Origin: Neoroseomonas oryzicola
GTDB lineage: Bacteria > Pseudomonadota > Alphaproteobacteria > Acetobacterales > Acetobacteraceae
Direction of reading: 5' to 3'
Assembly (NCBI RefSeq): GCF_012163135.1
Contig: NZ_JAAVUP010000001.1
Coordinates: 248,001 to 312,000 of the forward strand
Length of the DNA: 64,000 bases
A model generated the notes under the pieces. The model searched no databases, was not told the origin of the DNA, and worked only from the letters and a program-made list of their open reading frames with translations. The position numbers were made by a program, and so were the translations under genes. Below are positions 41,009 to 49,309 of the stretch, piece by piece. The stretch's first letter is position 1. Each line of letters opens with the position of its first letter.

Positions 41009-42316
41009 ATGGCGCGCAAATTCCATCTCGGGTGGTTCCTCCAGGGTTCCTCGGTCCAATCCTGGGGGGAGCCCTGGACGGGCAACATCGGCACCGACTG
41101 GATGGTGCCGGAGTTCTTCATCGAGATGACGCGCAACCTCGAGCGCGCCTGCTTCGACTACGTACTGCTCGAGGATTCCTCCTACATCGGCGAATCCTAC
41201 GGCGGGTCGCGGGAGATCTACCTGCATCACGGCCTGTCCGTGCCGCGGCAGGACCCGTCCATCGTCGCCGCGCTGCTGGCGCGGGAGACGAAGCGCATCG
41301 GCATCGTCACCACGCTCGGCACCTTCGCCTATCCGCCCTATCTGCTGGCGCGGCAGATCGCGAGCCTCGACCAGGTGTCTTCCGGGCGCATCGGCTGGAA
41401 CGCGGTCACGGGGTCGTCGGACTTCGCGGCGCGCAACTTCGGCCTGGACGGGATGCCGCCGCACGACACGCGCTACGACATCGCCGACGAGTATATGGAC
41501 GTGGTGCGCGCGCTCTGGGGGTCCTGGGAGCCAGGCGCCATCGTCGCGGACCGCGAGAGCGGCGTGCTGGTCGACCACACCAAGGTTCATGCGATCAACC
41601 ATCAGGGCACCTACTTCAAGGTGCGCGGACCGCTGAATTCAGGCCCCTGCGTCCAGGGCCAGCCGGTCATCGCCCAGGCCGGCGGATCCCCGCGCGGGCG
41701 GCAATTCGCCGCGAAGCATGCCGATACCATCGTCGCGATGGTGAAGGGCACGGCGGGGATGAAGGCCTATCGCGACGACGTCCGCGCGCGGATGGCCGCG
41801 CAGGGGCGCAACCCGGACGACTGCAAGGTGCTGTTCCTCGTCTCGCCGGTCCTGGGTGATACGGAGGAGGAGGCGCGCGCGCGCCACAGGCGGAAGCTCG
41901 CGACGTCCGAGGAGCAGATCGCCAAGCGCCTCGCGCACCTGTCCAAGATCACCAACCTCGATTTCGGCGCGCTGCCGCTCGACAAGCCGCTGGGGTCGCT
42001 GACCACCAACGGTCACCAGCAATCGCTCGACGAGTTCCTCAAGAAGGCGGGGAACAAGACGCTGCGGGAGGCGGCCGAGATCTACTCGGATGCCGGCTCG
42101 ATCCCGCTGATCGGCACGCCGGCCCAGGTCGCCGAGCAGATGGGCGCGGCGATGGAGGAGATCGGCGGCGACGGCTTCCTGGTCTCGATGGCGGATACGA
42201 CGCGGCGAACGATCGCCGAGATCTGCGATGGTCTCGTGCCGGAGCTGCAGCAGCGCGGCCTGGCGCGGAAGGCCTACGACCACGCGATGTTCAGGGATAA
42301 TCTGCGAGCCTTCTGA
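41009..42316 (+). CDS. NtaA/SnaA/DszA-family FMN-dependent monooxygenase
   Basis: A 435-residue luciferase-like (LLM) flavin monooxygenase. Marks are the N-terminal KFHLGWFLQGSSVQSWGEPW, the mid segment LARQIASLDQVSSGRIGWNAVTG typical of the NtaA/DszA branch, and PVIAQAGGSPRGRQFAAKHAD. These enzymes use FMNH2 from a partner reductase to oxidise nitrilotriacetate, EDTA, dibenzothiophene sulfone or alkyl sulfides. No flavin reductase is adjacent. It follows the ABC cassette by 83 nt on the same strand, so the importer may supply its substrate. Confidence 0.88.
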   Translation: MARKFHLGWFLQGSSVQSWGEPWTGNIGTDWMVPEFFIEMTRNLERACFDYVLLEDSSYIGESYGGSREIYLHHGLSVPRQDPSIVAALLARETKRIGIVTTLGTFAYPPYLLARQIASLDQVSSGRIGWNAVTGSSDFAARNFGLDGMPPHDTRYDIADEYMDVVRALWGSWEPGAIVADRESGVLVDHTKVHAINHQGTYFKVRGPLNSGPCVQGQPVIAQAGGSPRGRQFAAKHADTIVAMVKGTAGMKAYRDDVRARMAAQGRNPDDCKVLFLVSPVLGDTEEEARARHRRKLATSEEQIAKRLAHLSKITNLDFGALPLDKPLGSLTTNGHQQSLDEFLKKAGNKTLREAAEIYSDAGSIPLIGTPAQVAEQMGAAMEEIGGDGFLVSMADTTRRTIAEICDGLVPELQQRGLARKAYDHAMFRDNLRAF

Positions 42317-42360
42317 CGGCGAACGGAGGGGCGCCGTCCCTCCGGACCACCCCGCCAGGG

Positions 42361-42385
42361 GCCTGCGGACCCCTGGACCGCAGGC
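42361..42385. terminator. Hairpin downstream of monooxygenase gene
   Basis: GCCTGCGG / CCGCAGGC, 9-nt loop, between convergent genes; a second stem GGAGGG/CCCTCC lies at 42325-42343. No T-run. Confidence 0.5.
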
Positions 42386-42447
42386 ACCTGGTGCCGATCC
42401 TCGCAGGCCCTTCCGTCAAACGGCGCCCCTCTCGGTCCCGCCTTCGA

Positions 42448-43419
42448 TCAATCCGCGTAGGACCCGGCCGCCTGGATGATCGGCCGCCAGCGCGCGATTT
42501 CCTCCGCGTGGTAGCGCCGGTGGAAGGCGAGGCTCGCGCGTTCCGGCGTCGCCGGGTCGGTCACCAGTTCCGCGAAGCGCGTGCGCAGGCGTTCGTCCTG
42601 CATCGCCAGCAGCAGGGCGGCGTTGATGCGCTGCTGCACCTCCTCCGGCGTGCCGGCCGGCGCGTAGAGCCCGTGCCAGGTGCTCATCGTGATCGCCGGC
42701 ACGCCGGCCTCGGCCGTGGTCGGGATGTCGGGCAGCCCGGGCAGGCGGGCCGGGCTCGTCACGCCATAGGCGCGCACGCGGTTCTCGCGGATGAAGGGCA
42801 CGGTGTTGGTCGCCTGGTCGCAGAGCAGGTCGAGCCGCCCGGCCATGAGTTCGGTGATCGCCGGCGCCGTGCCGCGGAAGCCGACGATCGTCACGCGGTT
42901 CCCCGCCGCCTGCTGCAGCAGCAGCCCGCACAGATTGGCCGCCGAGCCGAGCCCCGCGGTGCCGAGGTTCAGCGCCTCGCCCCGCTGGCGCACCTGCTCG
43001 ACCAGGCCGGCGAGGTTCTCGGCGGGGAAGCCGGGCTTCGCGATGATGGTCATCGCGGCATCGGAGACGAGGCCGAGCGGCGCGAAGCCGTTCAGCGTAT
43101 CGAAGGACAGGCGCCGGAACAGCGTCGCGCCGGCGGCCATGCCGACATTCGTCATCAGCAGCGTGTAGCCGTCCGGCCGCGCCTGCGCGACGCGCTGGGC
43201 GCCGACGTGGGCGGGGCCGATGTTCTCGACCACCACGGGCTGGGGCAGGTGCTTCGCCATCGCCTCGGCGACCAGGCGCGTGATGACGTCGGTCGGCCCG
43301 CCCGCGGCGGCACCCGCGACGATGGTGATGGTACGGGACGGGTAGTCCTGCGCCCGGGCGGGCAGGGCGCTCGCGAGGCCTAACGCGGCCGCAGCGAGCA
43401 GGGTCCGGCGGATGATCAT
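42448..43419 (-). CDS. Bug/TctC family periplasmic binding protein
   Basis: A 323-residue solute-binding protein of the tripartite-tricarboxylate-transporter (Bug) family. A signal peptide ends near ALPARA, and the mature protein starts QDYPSRTITIVAGAAAGGPTDV. The later marks are NVGMAAGATLFRRLSFD, FRGTAPAITELMAGRLDLL and GLPDIPTTAEAGVP. Bug proteins bind carboxylates and are often orphans in this lineage, as here (no tctAB). GGAGGAC precedes the start at 43419. It lies 90 nt downstream of the Lrp gene on the same strand. Confidence 0.88.
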   Translation of the reverse strand: MIIRRTLLAAAALGLASALPARAQDYPSRTITIVAGAAAGGPTDVITRLVAEAMAKHLPQPVVVENIGPAHVGAQRVAQARPDGYTLLMTNVGMAAGATLFRRLSFDTLNGFAPLGLVSDAAMTIIAKPGFPAENLAGLVEQVRQRGEALNLGTAGLGSAANLCGLLLQQAAGNRVTIVGFRGTAPAITELMAGRLDLLCDQATNTVPFIRENRVRAYGVTSPARLPGLPDIPTTAEAGVPAITMSTWHGLYAPAGTPEEVQQRINAALLLAMQDERLRTRFAELVTDPATPERASLAFHRRYHAEEIARWRPIIQAAGSYAD

Positions 43420-43509
43420 TCTTGTGTCCTCCTGCGCGGCCGTCTTGGCGGGCCGCGTCCGTTTCACGCGGGCATCCTTGCCGGGATCGGCGCCGGCGTC
43501 ACGCCTCGG

Positions 43510-43983
43510 TCAGACCGGCAGGCCGGCGGGCGGCTTCACGGTGCGGAGCACGAAGGCGCTCTTCGTGTCCTTCACGCCAGGCAGGCGCAGCAGGCGGCGG
43601 GTGGCGAATTCGCCATAGGCCTCGAGGTCCGTCGCGACGACCTGCAGCAGGTAGTCGGTCTCCCCGCTCATTGCCCAGGCGGCGAGGACTTCCGGCATGC
43701 GGCCGATGGCGGCGTGGAAGGCCTCGACCGTTTCCTCGGATCGCGAGGCGAGGCTGACCTGCACGAAGGCCGTCAGCCCCAAGCCGAGCCGCGCGGCGTC
43801 GAGCACGGCCGCATAGCCGGCGATGACGCCGTCCTCTTCCATCCGCTTGAGGCGCCGCTGGCAGGGGGTGGGGGAAAGCCCGACGCGCTCGGCCAATGCG
43901 ACGATGCTGGCGCGGCCGTCGCGCTGGACCTCCCGCAGCAGCCTGCGGTCGGTCGCATCGAGTGCCGTGGTGGTATCCGCCAT
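43510..43983 (-). CDS. Lrp/AsnC family transcriptional regulator
   Basis: A 157-residue regulator. The N-terminal HTH is ASIVALAERVGLSPTPCQRRLKRME (about 25-49) and the C-terminal RAM domain runs from about 65 (LGLGLTAFVQVSL, GETDYLLQVVATDLEAYGEF, VKDTKSAFVLRTVK). It is divergent from hppD; Lrp-type activators next to hppD commonly respond to tyrosine/phenylalanine and control aromatic amino acid breakdown. Its start codon overlaps one arm of an inverted repeat in the divergent spacer, which suggests self-control. Confidence 0.9.
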   Translation of the reverse strand: MADTTTALDATDRRLLREVQRDGRASIVALAERVGLSPTPCQRRLKRMEEDGVIAGYAAVLDAARLGLGLTAFVQVSLASRSEETVEAFHAAIGRMPEVLAAWAMSGETDYLLQVVATDLEAYGEFATRRLLRLPGVKDTKSAFVLRTVKPPAGLPV

Positions 43984-44031
43984 GATGAGCCCTGATCCGG
44001 GTGGAATTCACTCATCATGCCCCGAATCGGG
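43982..44031. promoter_or_regulatory. Inverted repeats in the Lrp/hppD divergent spacer
   Basis: ATGATGAG (43982-43989) and CTCATCAT (44011-44018) form 8-bp arms 21 bp apart. A separate dyad CCCGA-A-TCGGG lies at 44021-44031. They lie in the 113-bp spacer between the regulator and hppD starts, where an Lrp-type octamer would bind. Function is inferred from position. Confidence 0.45.
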
Positions 44032-44096
44032 CCACACTTCGCCGGAAACCCTCCGCCCAGCGAGGCGATCCTGTCGCGGAACAGGAGGCACGATCC

Positions 44097-45197
44097 ATGG
44101 ACATCCCGCCCGACCGCACCGCGATCGCCGGAACGATCTCGGACGCCAACCCGATGGGCACCGACGGCTTCGAGTTCGTCGAGTTCACCGGCCCCGACAT
44201 CGCGCAGCTGGAAGGCGTCTTCGCCGCCATGGGATTCGCCCCGGTCGCGCGGCACCGCTCGAAGCAGGTGACGCTGTGGCGACAGGGGGAGGTGAACTTC
44301 GTCCTGAACGCCGAGCCGACCTCCTTCGCCCAGGGCTTCGCGCGTGTGCACGGGGCGTCCTGCTGCGCCATCGCCTTCCGCGTCGCCGATGCCTCCGCGG
44401 CCTTCCAGCGGGCCGTGACCCTCGGCGCACGGCCCTTCCATGGCCGCGTCGGGCCGATGGAACTGAACATCCCGGCCATCGAGGGCATCGGCGGCAGCCT
44501 GATCTACTTCGTCGACCGCTACGGGCCGAAGGGCTCGATCTGGGATGTCGATTTCCGTCCTATCCCCGGCGCGGATCCGAACCCGAAGGGCGCGGGCCTG
44601 ACGGTGATCGACCACCTGACGCACAACGTCCATCGCGGCCGCATGGATGCCTGGGCCGGCTTCTACGAACGGCTCTTCAATTTCCGCGAGATCCGCTACT
44701 TCGACATCGAGGGCAAACTGACCGGCCTGAAGTCCAAGGCCATGACCAGTCCCTGCGGCCAGATCCGCATCCCGATCAACGAGAGCAGCGACGACAGGTC
44801 GCAGATCGAGGAATACCTGCGTGCCTACAACGGCGAGGGCATCCAGCACATCGCCATGGGCGCGCACGACATCCACGCCTCGGTCGAGGCGCTGCGCGAC
44901 AAGGGCGTCCGCTTCCTCGACACGCCCGACACCTATTACGAGCTGCTGCCGCAGCGCCTGCCGGACACCGGGGAGGACATGGCGCGGCTCGCGGCCAACC
45001 GCATCCTGATGGACGGCTCGCCCTCGGGCGGGCGGCTGCTTCAGATCTTCACCGGCACGGTGATCGGGCCGATCTTCTTCGAGCTCATCCAGCGCAAGGG
45101 CGACCAGGGCTTCGGCGAGGGCAACTTCCGCGCCCTGTTCGAATCCATCGAGCTCGACCAGGTCCGCCGCGGCGTGCTGAAGCCGGCGGCGGAATAA
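44097..45197 (+). CDS. hppD: 4-hydroxyphenylpyruvate dioxygenase
   Basis: A 366-residue enzyme that turns 4-hydroxyphenylpyruvate to homogentisate in tyrosine breakdown. The Fe(II) triad is H173 (IDHLTHNV), H251 (GIQHIAMG) and E329 (GPIFFELIQRKG). The C-terminal helix GFGEGNFRALFESIE that gates the active site is intact. Start 44097 has ACAGGAGG about 8 nt upstream. Downstream homogentisate genes (hmgA, maiA, fahA) are not adjacent. Controlled probably by the divergent Lrp protein. Confidence 0.96.
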   Translation: MDIPPDRTAIAGTISDANPMGTDGFEFVEFTGPDIAQLEGVFAAMGFAPVARHRSKQVTLWRQGEVNFVLNAEPTSFAQGFARVHGASCCAIAFRVADASAAFQRAVTLGARPFHGRVGPMELNIPAIEGIGGSLIYFVDRYGPKGSIWDVDFRPIPGADPNPKGAGLTVIDHLTHNVHRGRMDAWAGFYERLFNFREIRYFDIEGKLTGLKSKAMTSPCGQIRIPINESSDDRSQIEEYLRAYNGEGIQHIAMGAHDIHASVEALRDKGVRFLDTPDTYYELLPQRLPDTGEDMARLAANRILMDGSPSGGRLLQIFTGTVIGPIFFELIQRKGDQGFGEGNFRALFESIELDQVRRGVLKPAAE

Positions 45198-45203
45198 CCG
45201 ACC

Positions 45204-45539
45204 TCAGCGCGACGTCGCCGGGTTCTGCCCGGTCAGGTCGCGATAGAGCCGGTTCTCTGTCTGCGCATCCTGCGCCGGGGTGTTGGCCGGCGGTGGCGGG
45301 GCGGCCGAAGTCGGCGCGTTCGGGTTCTGCCCCGTCAGGTCGCGGAAGACCTGGTTCAGCGTCTGGTCGTCCTGTCGCTGCTGCGCCTGGCCGGGCGCGA
45401 TGCCGAGGGCGCGCTCGCGCTGCTGCACCGCGGCCGGGTTCGGCTCGCGCTCGCTGCGCGGGGTCGGCAGCGTCTGCGCCATGGCCGGCGCGATGCCGCA
45501 GGCGGCGGCAAGCAGCAGGGCAGCCAGGGTGTGTCGCAT
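45204..45539 (-). CDS. Small secreted protein with RDLTGQNP repeats
   Basis: A 111-residue exported protein with a signal peptide (cleaved near PAMAQ). The mature part has two copies of the octapeptide RDLTGQNP (residues 66-73 and 100-107, preceded by VF or LY), separated by a Pro/Ala linker. No known domain is recognised. A hairpin directly upstream of the start could hide the ribosome site. It converges on hppD with 6 nt between stops. Confidence 0.65.
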   Translation of the reverse strand: MRHTLAALLLAAACGIAPAMAQTLPTPRSEREPNPAAVQQRERALGIAPGQAQQRQDDQTLNQVFRDLTGQNPNAPTSAAPPPPANTPAQDAQTENRLYRDLTGQNPATSR

Positions 45540-45561
45540 GGGGATCTCCGTCGTGATCCCC
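45540..45561 (-). promoter_or_regulatory. 5' hairpin covering the ribosome site of the repeat-protein gene
   Basis: GGGGATC (45540-45546) and GATCCCC (45555-45561) pair on either side of an 8-nt loop, directly before the start codon on the minus strand. The GGAG ribosome site lies in the structure, so translation may be controlled by its opening. Confidence 0.45.
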
Positions 45562-45577
45562 AGCCTAACGCGCCAGG

Positions 45578-45623
45578 CCTGCCCGCGGAAACCGGATGCC
45601 GCGCTGCACGATCCGCGGGCAGG
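45578..45623. repeat. 12-bp inverted repeat in a divergent promoter region
   Basis: CCTGCCCGCGGA (45578-45589) and TCCGCGGGCAGG (45612-45623), perfect arms with a 22-bp spacer. It lies between the divergent starts of the small secreted protein and the dipeptide-type ABC operon, the expected place for an operator. Confidence 0.6.
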
Positions 45624-45755
45624 GGTGGAGGCGGGTTGTGCAGTGCACGCCCGCCGCGGGCCGGAAGCCGCCCTCCGGGGTCTTGCGCCGCCGGGGCGAA
45701 CGGGGCTTCTTCTGCCCATGAGGTCGTCCATGCCAGCCGCCGCCGGAGGCGCCCG

Positions 45756-46739
45756 GTGACCACGGTTCTCGAGGTCTCGGGCCTGACGCTCGACTTCCGC
45801 CAGGATGGGCGGAACCTGCGCGTGCTCGACGGCGTGTCCTTCCGCGTCGAGGCCGGGCGGACGCTCGCCATCGTCGGCGAATCCGGCTGCGGCAAGTCGG
45901 TCACCTCGCTCGCCGTGATGGGTCTGCTGCCCGGCACGGCACGGGTCGGGGGCGCCATCCGGCTCGGCGGGCGTGAACTCACCGCGCTGTCGGCCGAGGA
46001 GCGCCGGAAGCTCCGCGGCGGCGAGATGGCGATGATCTTCCAGGAGCCGATGACCAGCCTGAACCCCGCCTTCACCGCGGGCGAGCAGGTGGCCGAGGCG
46101 CTGCGCCTGCACCAGGGCCTCGACCAGGGGGCGGCCTTCGCGGAGGCGGTGCGGATGCTCGATCGCGTCCGCATCCCGGACGCGGCGCGACGCGCCCGGC
46201 AGTATCCGCACCAGCTCTCGGGCGGGATGCGCCAGCGCGTGATGATCGCGATGGCGCTCGCCTGCCGCCCGCGCCTGCTGATCGCGGACGAGCCCACCAC
46301 CGCGCTCGACGTCACCGTGCAGGCGCAGATCCTGTCGCTGCTCGATGAGATGAAGCGCGAGACGGGCACGGCGGTGATCCTGGTGACGCATGACCTCGGC
46401 GTCGTCGCCGACCACGCGGACGAGGTCGCGGTCATGTATGCCGGCCGCATCGCGGAGCAGGCAGCGGCCGCAACGCTCTTCGCCTCGCCCGAGCATCCCT
46501 ACACCGCCGGCCTGCTCGGCGCAGCGCCGGGGGAGGGGGCGCGCGGCGAGCGCCTCGCCAGCATCGAGGGCACCGTGCCCGACCTGCGCAACCCGCCGCC
46601 CGGCTGCCGCTTCGCGCCGCGCTGCCCCTTCGCGATCGTGCACTGCCACAACGAGGCACCGCCGCTCGCCGAGGTTGCGCCCGGCCACGTCTCGGCCTGC
46701 TGGCGCGCGCCGCTCGACGGCGTACTGGCGGCGGCATGA
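45756..46739 (+). CDS. Dipeptide/oligopeptide ABC transporter ATPase, DppD/OppD type
   Basis: A 327-residue ATPase read from GTG at 45756 with GGAGG about 7 nt upstream. Walker A is GESGCGKSV, signature LSGGMRQRVMIAMAL, Walker B LLIADEPTTALD, H-loop LVTHDLG. The C-terminal oligopeptide-transporter cap has NPPPGCRFAPRCPFA, where cysteines can hold an Fe-S cluster in DppD homologues. Its stop overlaps the next ATPase start (ATGA). Confidence 0.9.
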   Translation: MTTVLEVSGLTLDFRQDGRNLRVLDGVSFRVEAGRTLAIVGESGCGKSVTSLAVMGLLPGTARVGGAIRLGGRELTALSAEERRKLRGGEMAMIFQEPMTSLNPAFTAGEQVAEALRLHQGLDQGAAFAEAVRMLDRVRIPDAARRARQYPHQLSGGMRQRVMIAMALACRPRLLIADEPTTALDVTVQAQILSLLDEMKRETGTAVILVTHDLGVVADHADEVAVMYAGRIAEQAAAATLFASPEHPYTAGLLGAAPGEGARGERLASIEGTVPDLRNPPPGCRFAPRCPFAIVHCHNEAPPLAEVAPGHVSACWRAPLDGVLAAA

Positions 46740-47788
46740 GCGCGCTCCTCGAAGCCGAGGGCCTAGTCAAGCGCTTCCCGGTGCGCGACGCGCTCGGGCG
46801 GCGGGCGGGGGCCGTGCATGCGGTCGACGGCGTCTCGCTGAGCGTCGCTCAGGGCGAGGTCCTCGGCATCGTCGGCGAGTCCGGCTGCGGCAAGTCCACG
46901 CTCGGGCGCCTGCTGCTGAACCTGATCACGCCCGATGCCGGCACGGTGCGCTTCTCCGGGGATGACCTCACGCGGCTCTCTGCCTCCGCGCTGCGCGCCC
47001 GTCGGCGCGACATGCAGCTGATCTTCCAGGATCCCTTCGCGAGCCTCGATCCGCGCATGACGGTGGAACAGGCGGTGGCCGAGCCGCTGCGCCTGCACCG
47101 CATCGTGCCGCGGGCGCAGGAACGCGACCGCGTGGCGGAACTGCTGTCCCGCGTCGGGCTGCGGCCGGAACTCGCGCGGCGCTGGCCGCACGAATTCTCG
47201 GGCGGGCAGCGGCAGCGCATCGCCATCGCCCGCGCGCTCGCCTCCCAGCCGAAGCTGATCATCGGCGACGAGCCGGTCAGCGCGCTCGACGTCAGCGTGC
47301 AGGCGCAGGTGGTGAACCTGCTGTCGGACCTGATCCGCGACCTCGGCCTGACCTTCGTGCTGATCAGCCACGACCTCGGCGTGGTGCGCCACGTCGCGGA
47401 CCGGGTGGCGGTGATGTATCTCGGCCGCATCGTGGAACAGGGGCCGGCGGAAGACGTTCTCTCGGCGCCGAAGCATCCCTACACCCGCGCGCTGCTCGCC
47501 GCCGTGCCGGGCCATGGCGCCAAGGCTCCGCCGATCGAGGGCGACGTGCCGTCCCCCATCGCGCCGCCGCCGGGCTGCCGCTTCCACACGCGCTGCCCCT
47601 TCGCGGTCGAGCGCTGCCGGACCGACCAGCCGGCCCTCGGGGACGGCCTGCACCGCGTCGCCTGCCACCTCGCGGATAGCCTGCCGCCACCCGCGACGCG
47701 CCCCGACCGCCTCGCCGGCGGCGAGCGCCTGCGCCGCCTGCAATCCTTCTTCCGGGCCCCAGGCCCGCTTCCGGGAGCACCAGCATGA
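46736..47788 (+). CDS. Dipeptide/oligopeptide ABC transporter ATPase, DppF/OppF type
   Basis: A 350-residue ATPase. Walker A is GESGCGKSTLG (about residues 45-55), signature FSGGQRQRIAIARALA, Walker B LIIGDEPVSALD, H-loop LISHDLGVV, and the C-terminal cap has PPPGCRFHTRCPFAVERC. It partners the preceding DppD-type ATPase. Its stop overlaps the binding-protein start by ATGA. Confidence 0.9.
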   Translation: MSALLEAEGLVKRFPVRDALGRRAGAVHAVDGVSLSVAQGEVLGIVGESGCGKSTLGRLLLNLITPDAGTVRFSGDDLTRLSASALRARRRDMQLIFQDPFASLDPRMTVEQAVAEPLRLHRIVPRAQERDRVAELLSRVGLRPELARRWPHEFSGGQRQRIAIARALASQPKLIIGDEPVSALDVSVQAQVVNLLSDLIRDLGLTFVLISHDLGVVRHVADRVAVMYLGRIVEQGPAEDVLSAPKHPYTRALLAAVPGHGAKAPPIEGDVPSPIAPPPGCRFHTRCPFAVERCRTDQPALGDGLHRVACHLADSLPPPATRPDRLAGGERLRRLQSFFRAPGPLPGAPA

Positions 47789-49308
47789 GAACGACGATCA
47801 AGGCCATCCTGGCCGCGGCCGCGGCGGTCATCCCCGTGCTCGCCACCGTCGCGCCCGCCAGCGCGCAGAACCTGCGCATCGGCCTGCGCGAGGATCCCGA
47901 CATCCTCGACCCGACCCTGTCGCGCACCTATGTCGGGCGCATCGTCTACATGGCGCTGTGCGACAAGCTGTTCGACATCAACGAACGGCTCGAGGTCGTG
48001 CCCCAGCTCGCCACCGGCTATCGCTGGGAGAACCCGACGACCCTCATCATCACGCTGCGCGAGGGCGTGCGCTTCCACGACGGCGAGGTGATGGACGCCG
48101 AGGCGGTGCGCTATTCCATCGACCGCCACCTGACGATGCAGGGCTCCTTCCGCCGCTCCGAGATCTCGGAGGTCGACCGCGTCGAGGTGGTCGATCCGCG
48201 GACCGTGCGCATCGTGCTGAAGTCGCCGTCCGCTTCCTTCCTTTCGGCGCTGACCGACCGCGCCGGCATGATCGTCAGTCCCAAGGCGGCCGAGGCGCTG
48301 GGGCGCAACTTCGGCACGCGGCCCGTCTGCGCCGGCCCCTTCCGCTTCGTAGAGCGCGTCGCGCAGGAACGCATCGTCGTCGAGCGCTTCCGCGAATACT
48401 GGGATGCGGCGAACATCCACTTCGACCGCGTCACCTACCTGCCCATCCCGGACAATACCGTGCGCCTCGCCAACCTACAGTCCGGCGCGGTCGAGTTCGT
48501 CGAGCGCATGGAGCCCGACGACATGAAGACCATCCAGCGCGCGCGCAACCTGCGCGCCGTCGCGGTGGACGAGCTCGGCTACCAGGGCATCACCATCAAC
48601 ATCGGCAACGGGGAACGCGCGAACACCCCGCTCGGCCGCGATGCGCGGGTGCGCCAGGCCTTCGAGCTGTCGATCGACCGCGCCGCCATCAACCAGGTCG
48701 TCTATGAGGGGATGTACACGCCGACGCGGCAGCCTTTCCCGCCGGCCAACCCCTTCCATGTGCGCGACTTCCCGCCGACCCAGCGCGACGTCGCCCGCGC
48801 CCGCGCCCTGCTGCGCGAGGCCGGCGTCACCACGCCCCTCGCGGTCGAGATGACCGTCCCGAACAACCCCGACCTGCGCCAGGTCGGCGAGGTCATCCAG
48901 TCCATGGCCGCCGAGGCCGGCTTCGCCGTCACGCTGCGGGCGATGGAATTCGCGTCCTCCCTGCAGGCGGCGACGCGCGGGGAGTTCCAGACCTACCTGG
49001 TCGGCTGGTCCGGTCGCGTCGATCCGGACGGCAACATCACCACCTTCAGCCGGACCGGCGGCGGCCAGAACGACGGCCGCTACTCGAACCCCGAGGTCGA
49101 CCGCCTGCTCGACGCCGCGCGGGTTGAACTGGACGTCGCGAAGCGCCGCGACCTTTATGCCCAGGCGGTGCGCATCGCCTTCGGGCAGGATGTCGGCCGC
49201 ATCTACCTCTGGCACCGCAAGAACATCATGGCGCACAGCGCGCGGCTGACGGGCTACCGGCCGATCGCCGACGGCATGATCCGCCTGCAGGGCATGCGGC
49301 TGCAGTAG
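47785..49308 (+). CDS. Family 5 (DppA/OppA-type) extracellular solute-binding protein
   Basis: A 507-residue periplasmic binding protein. A signal peptide (MRTTIKAILAAAAAVIPVL..., cleaved near PASAQ) is followed by LRIGLREDPDILDPTLSRTYVGR and LREGVRFHDGEVMDAEAVRYS, typical of SBP family 5. Its ligand may be a peptide, opine, glutathione or nickel complex; sequence alone does not decide. It lies between ATPase and permease genes of one importer operon, 1 nt before the next start. Confidence 0.92.
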   Translation: MRTTIKAILAAAAAVIPVLATVAPASAQNLRIGLREDPDILDPTLSRTYVGRIVYMALCDKLFDINERLEVVPQLATGYRWENPTTLIITLREGVRFHDGEVMDAEAVRYSIDRHLTMQGSFRRSEISEVDRVEVVDPRTVRIVLKSPSASFLSALTDRAGMIVSPKAAEALGRNFGTRPVCAGPFRFVERVAQERIVVERFREYWDAANIHFDRVTYLPIPDNTVRLANLQSGAVEFVERMEPDDMKTIQRARNLRAVAVDELGYQGITINIGNGERANTPLGRDARVRQAFELSIDRAAINQVVYEGMYTPTRQPFPPANPFHVRDFPPTQRDVARARALLREAGVTTPLAVEMTVPNNPDLRQVGEVIQSMAAEAGFAVTLRAMEFASSLQAATRGEFQTYLVGWSGRVDPDGNITTFSRTGGGQNDGRYSNPEVDRLLDAARVELDVAKRRDLYAQAVRIAFGQDVGRIYLWHRKNIMAHSARLTGYRPIADGMIRLQGMRLQ

Positions 49309-49309
49309 G

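Noticed and set aside
42325..42343. Second stem GGAGGG/CCCTCC after the monooxygenase gene
   Set aside because: Short and without a T-run; mentioned only beside the stronger hairpin at 42361.
45531..45755. Longer N-terminus for the DppD-type ATPase reaching back to 45531
   Set aside because: The extra residues are Arg/Gly/Pro-rich without homology, and a GTG at 45756 with a good ribosome site starts at the conserved ATPase sequence.
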